Shown here one piece after another: positions 5,008 to 5,152 of a stretch of DNA of 5,152 bases. Source of the stretch: Treponema sp. (GTDB lineage Bacteria; Spirochaetota; Spirochaetia; Treponematales; Breznakiellaceae); assembly GCA_009786675.1 (NCBI GenBank), contig WQRP01000112.1:1-5152 (forward strand), written 5' to 3'. Both the position numbers and the translations under genes were made by a program. Below the pieces are notes generated by a model. The model was not told the origin of the DNA and did not search any database. It saw nothing but the letters and a program-made list of their open reading frames with translations. How positions within the stretch are numbered: the first letter of the stretch is position 1; each line of letters begins with the position of its first letter.

Positions 5008-5086
5008 TTCCGCCGGGCTAAGGCTGGGGACTACCTCGGCTATGCGTGGCGGAACGATAGGGTATGCAGGGAAACGGGCATGCCTT
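5008..5086 (+). promoter_or_regulatory. Potentially structured leader of the last gene
   Basis: Two helices can form before the start codon. TTCCGCC (5008-5014) pairs perfectly with GGCGGAA (5048-5054) and encloses a 33-base G-rich segment holding a GGCTA direct repeat. AGGGTATGC (5059-5067) then pairs with GCATGCCTT (5078-5086), with two G.U pairs, around a ten-base purine-rich loop. The ribosome binding site follows at 5099. I did not recognise a known riboswitch consensus (c-di-GMP, TPP, cobalamin, glycine or guanidine). Confidence 0.35.
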
Positions 5087-5110
5087 CCATATCTTGAGAA
5101 GGAGACCACT

Positions 5111-5152
5111 ATGAAGAGACTCGGATTCCGCCTGCGGTTTTTGCCGGAGGTG
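5111..5152 (+). CDS. Start of an unidentified gene, truncated by the window edge
   Basis: The ATG at 5111 is preceded by AAGGAGA (5099-5105) at ideal spacing, the strongest translation signal in this part of the window. Fourteen codons are visible: MKRLGFRLRFLPEV. The basic, partly hydrophobic N-terminus could begin a signal peptide or membrane anchor, but too little is present to tell, and no family can be assigned. It follows the PepSY gene by 218 bases in the same direction and probably has its own promoter, given the AT-rich -10 region and the leader in between. Confidence 0.6.
   Translation, partial: MKRLGFRLRFLPEV

Overview
The window looks like chromosomal DNA from a GC-rich diderm bacterium, most likely a spirochaete of the Treponema / Breznakiellaceae type. 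The main clue is the small protein at 525-755. Its N-terminus (charged start, then LLGIIALAAIIVFS and a cysteine) closely resembles the leader I recall from large sets of small lipoproteins in termite-gut treponemes. An outer-membrane beta-barrel protein and an AQA-type signal peptide confirm an outer membrane, and frequent AGG, ATA and GGG codons fit. The taxonomic call is an inference; no rRNA or other marker gene is present.

Layout, left to right. (1) 1-92: probable C-terminal tail of a gene entering from the left. (2) 93-449: visibly more AT-rich, gene-poor DNA. (3) 450-755: a hairpin-rich leader and a 76-residue cysteine-rich putative lipoprotein on the + strand. (4) 756-958: three consecutive inverted repeats, the first a likely terminator, then the upstream region of the next gene. 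(5) 959-3163 (+): a 734-residue patatin-POTRA-barrel protein with the architecture of type Vd autotransporters (PlpD/FplA), the best-supported and most notable gene here. (6) 4136-3114 (-): a Gfo/Idh/MocA-family NAD(P)-dependent oxidoreductase, convergent with the patatin gene and overlapping its 3' end by 50 bp. (7) 4137-4307: a compact divergent promoter region with a TATACT -10 box in each direction, a tandem direct repeat on one side and a perfect inverted repeat on the other. (8) 4308-4892 (+): an exported protein with two PepSY-like domains. (9) 4893-5110: an intergenic region with a potentially structured leader. (10) 5111 to the edge (+): the first 14 codons of a gene with a strong ribosome binding site.

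The genes do not form an obvious operon. They alternate in direction or are separated by hairpins, and each seems to have its own upstream signals. Three of the four complete genes encode envelope or exported proteins (lipoprotein, outer-membrane phospholipase, periplasmic PepSY protein); the oxidoreductase is cytoplasmic. I see no CRISPR array, insertion sequence, tRNA or rRNA, and no convincing defence or multi-gene novel system. The best leads are the type Vd autotransporter in a probable spirochaete, the cysteine-rich lipoprotein with its structured leader, and the regulatory repeats in the divergent promoter region.
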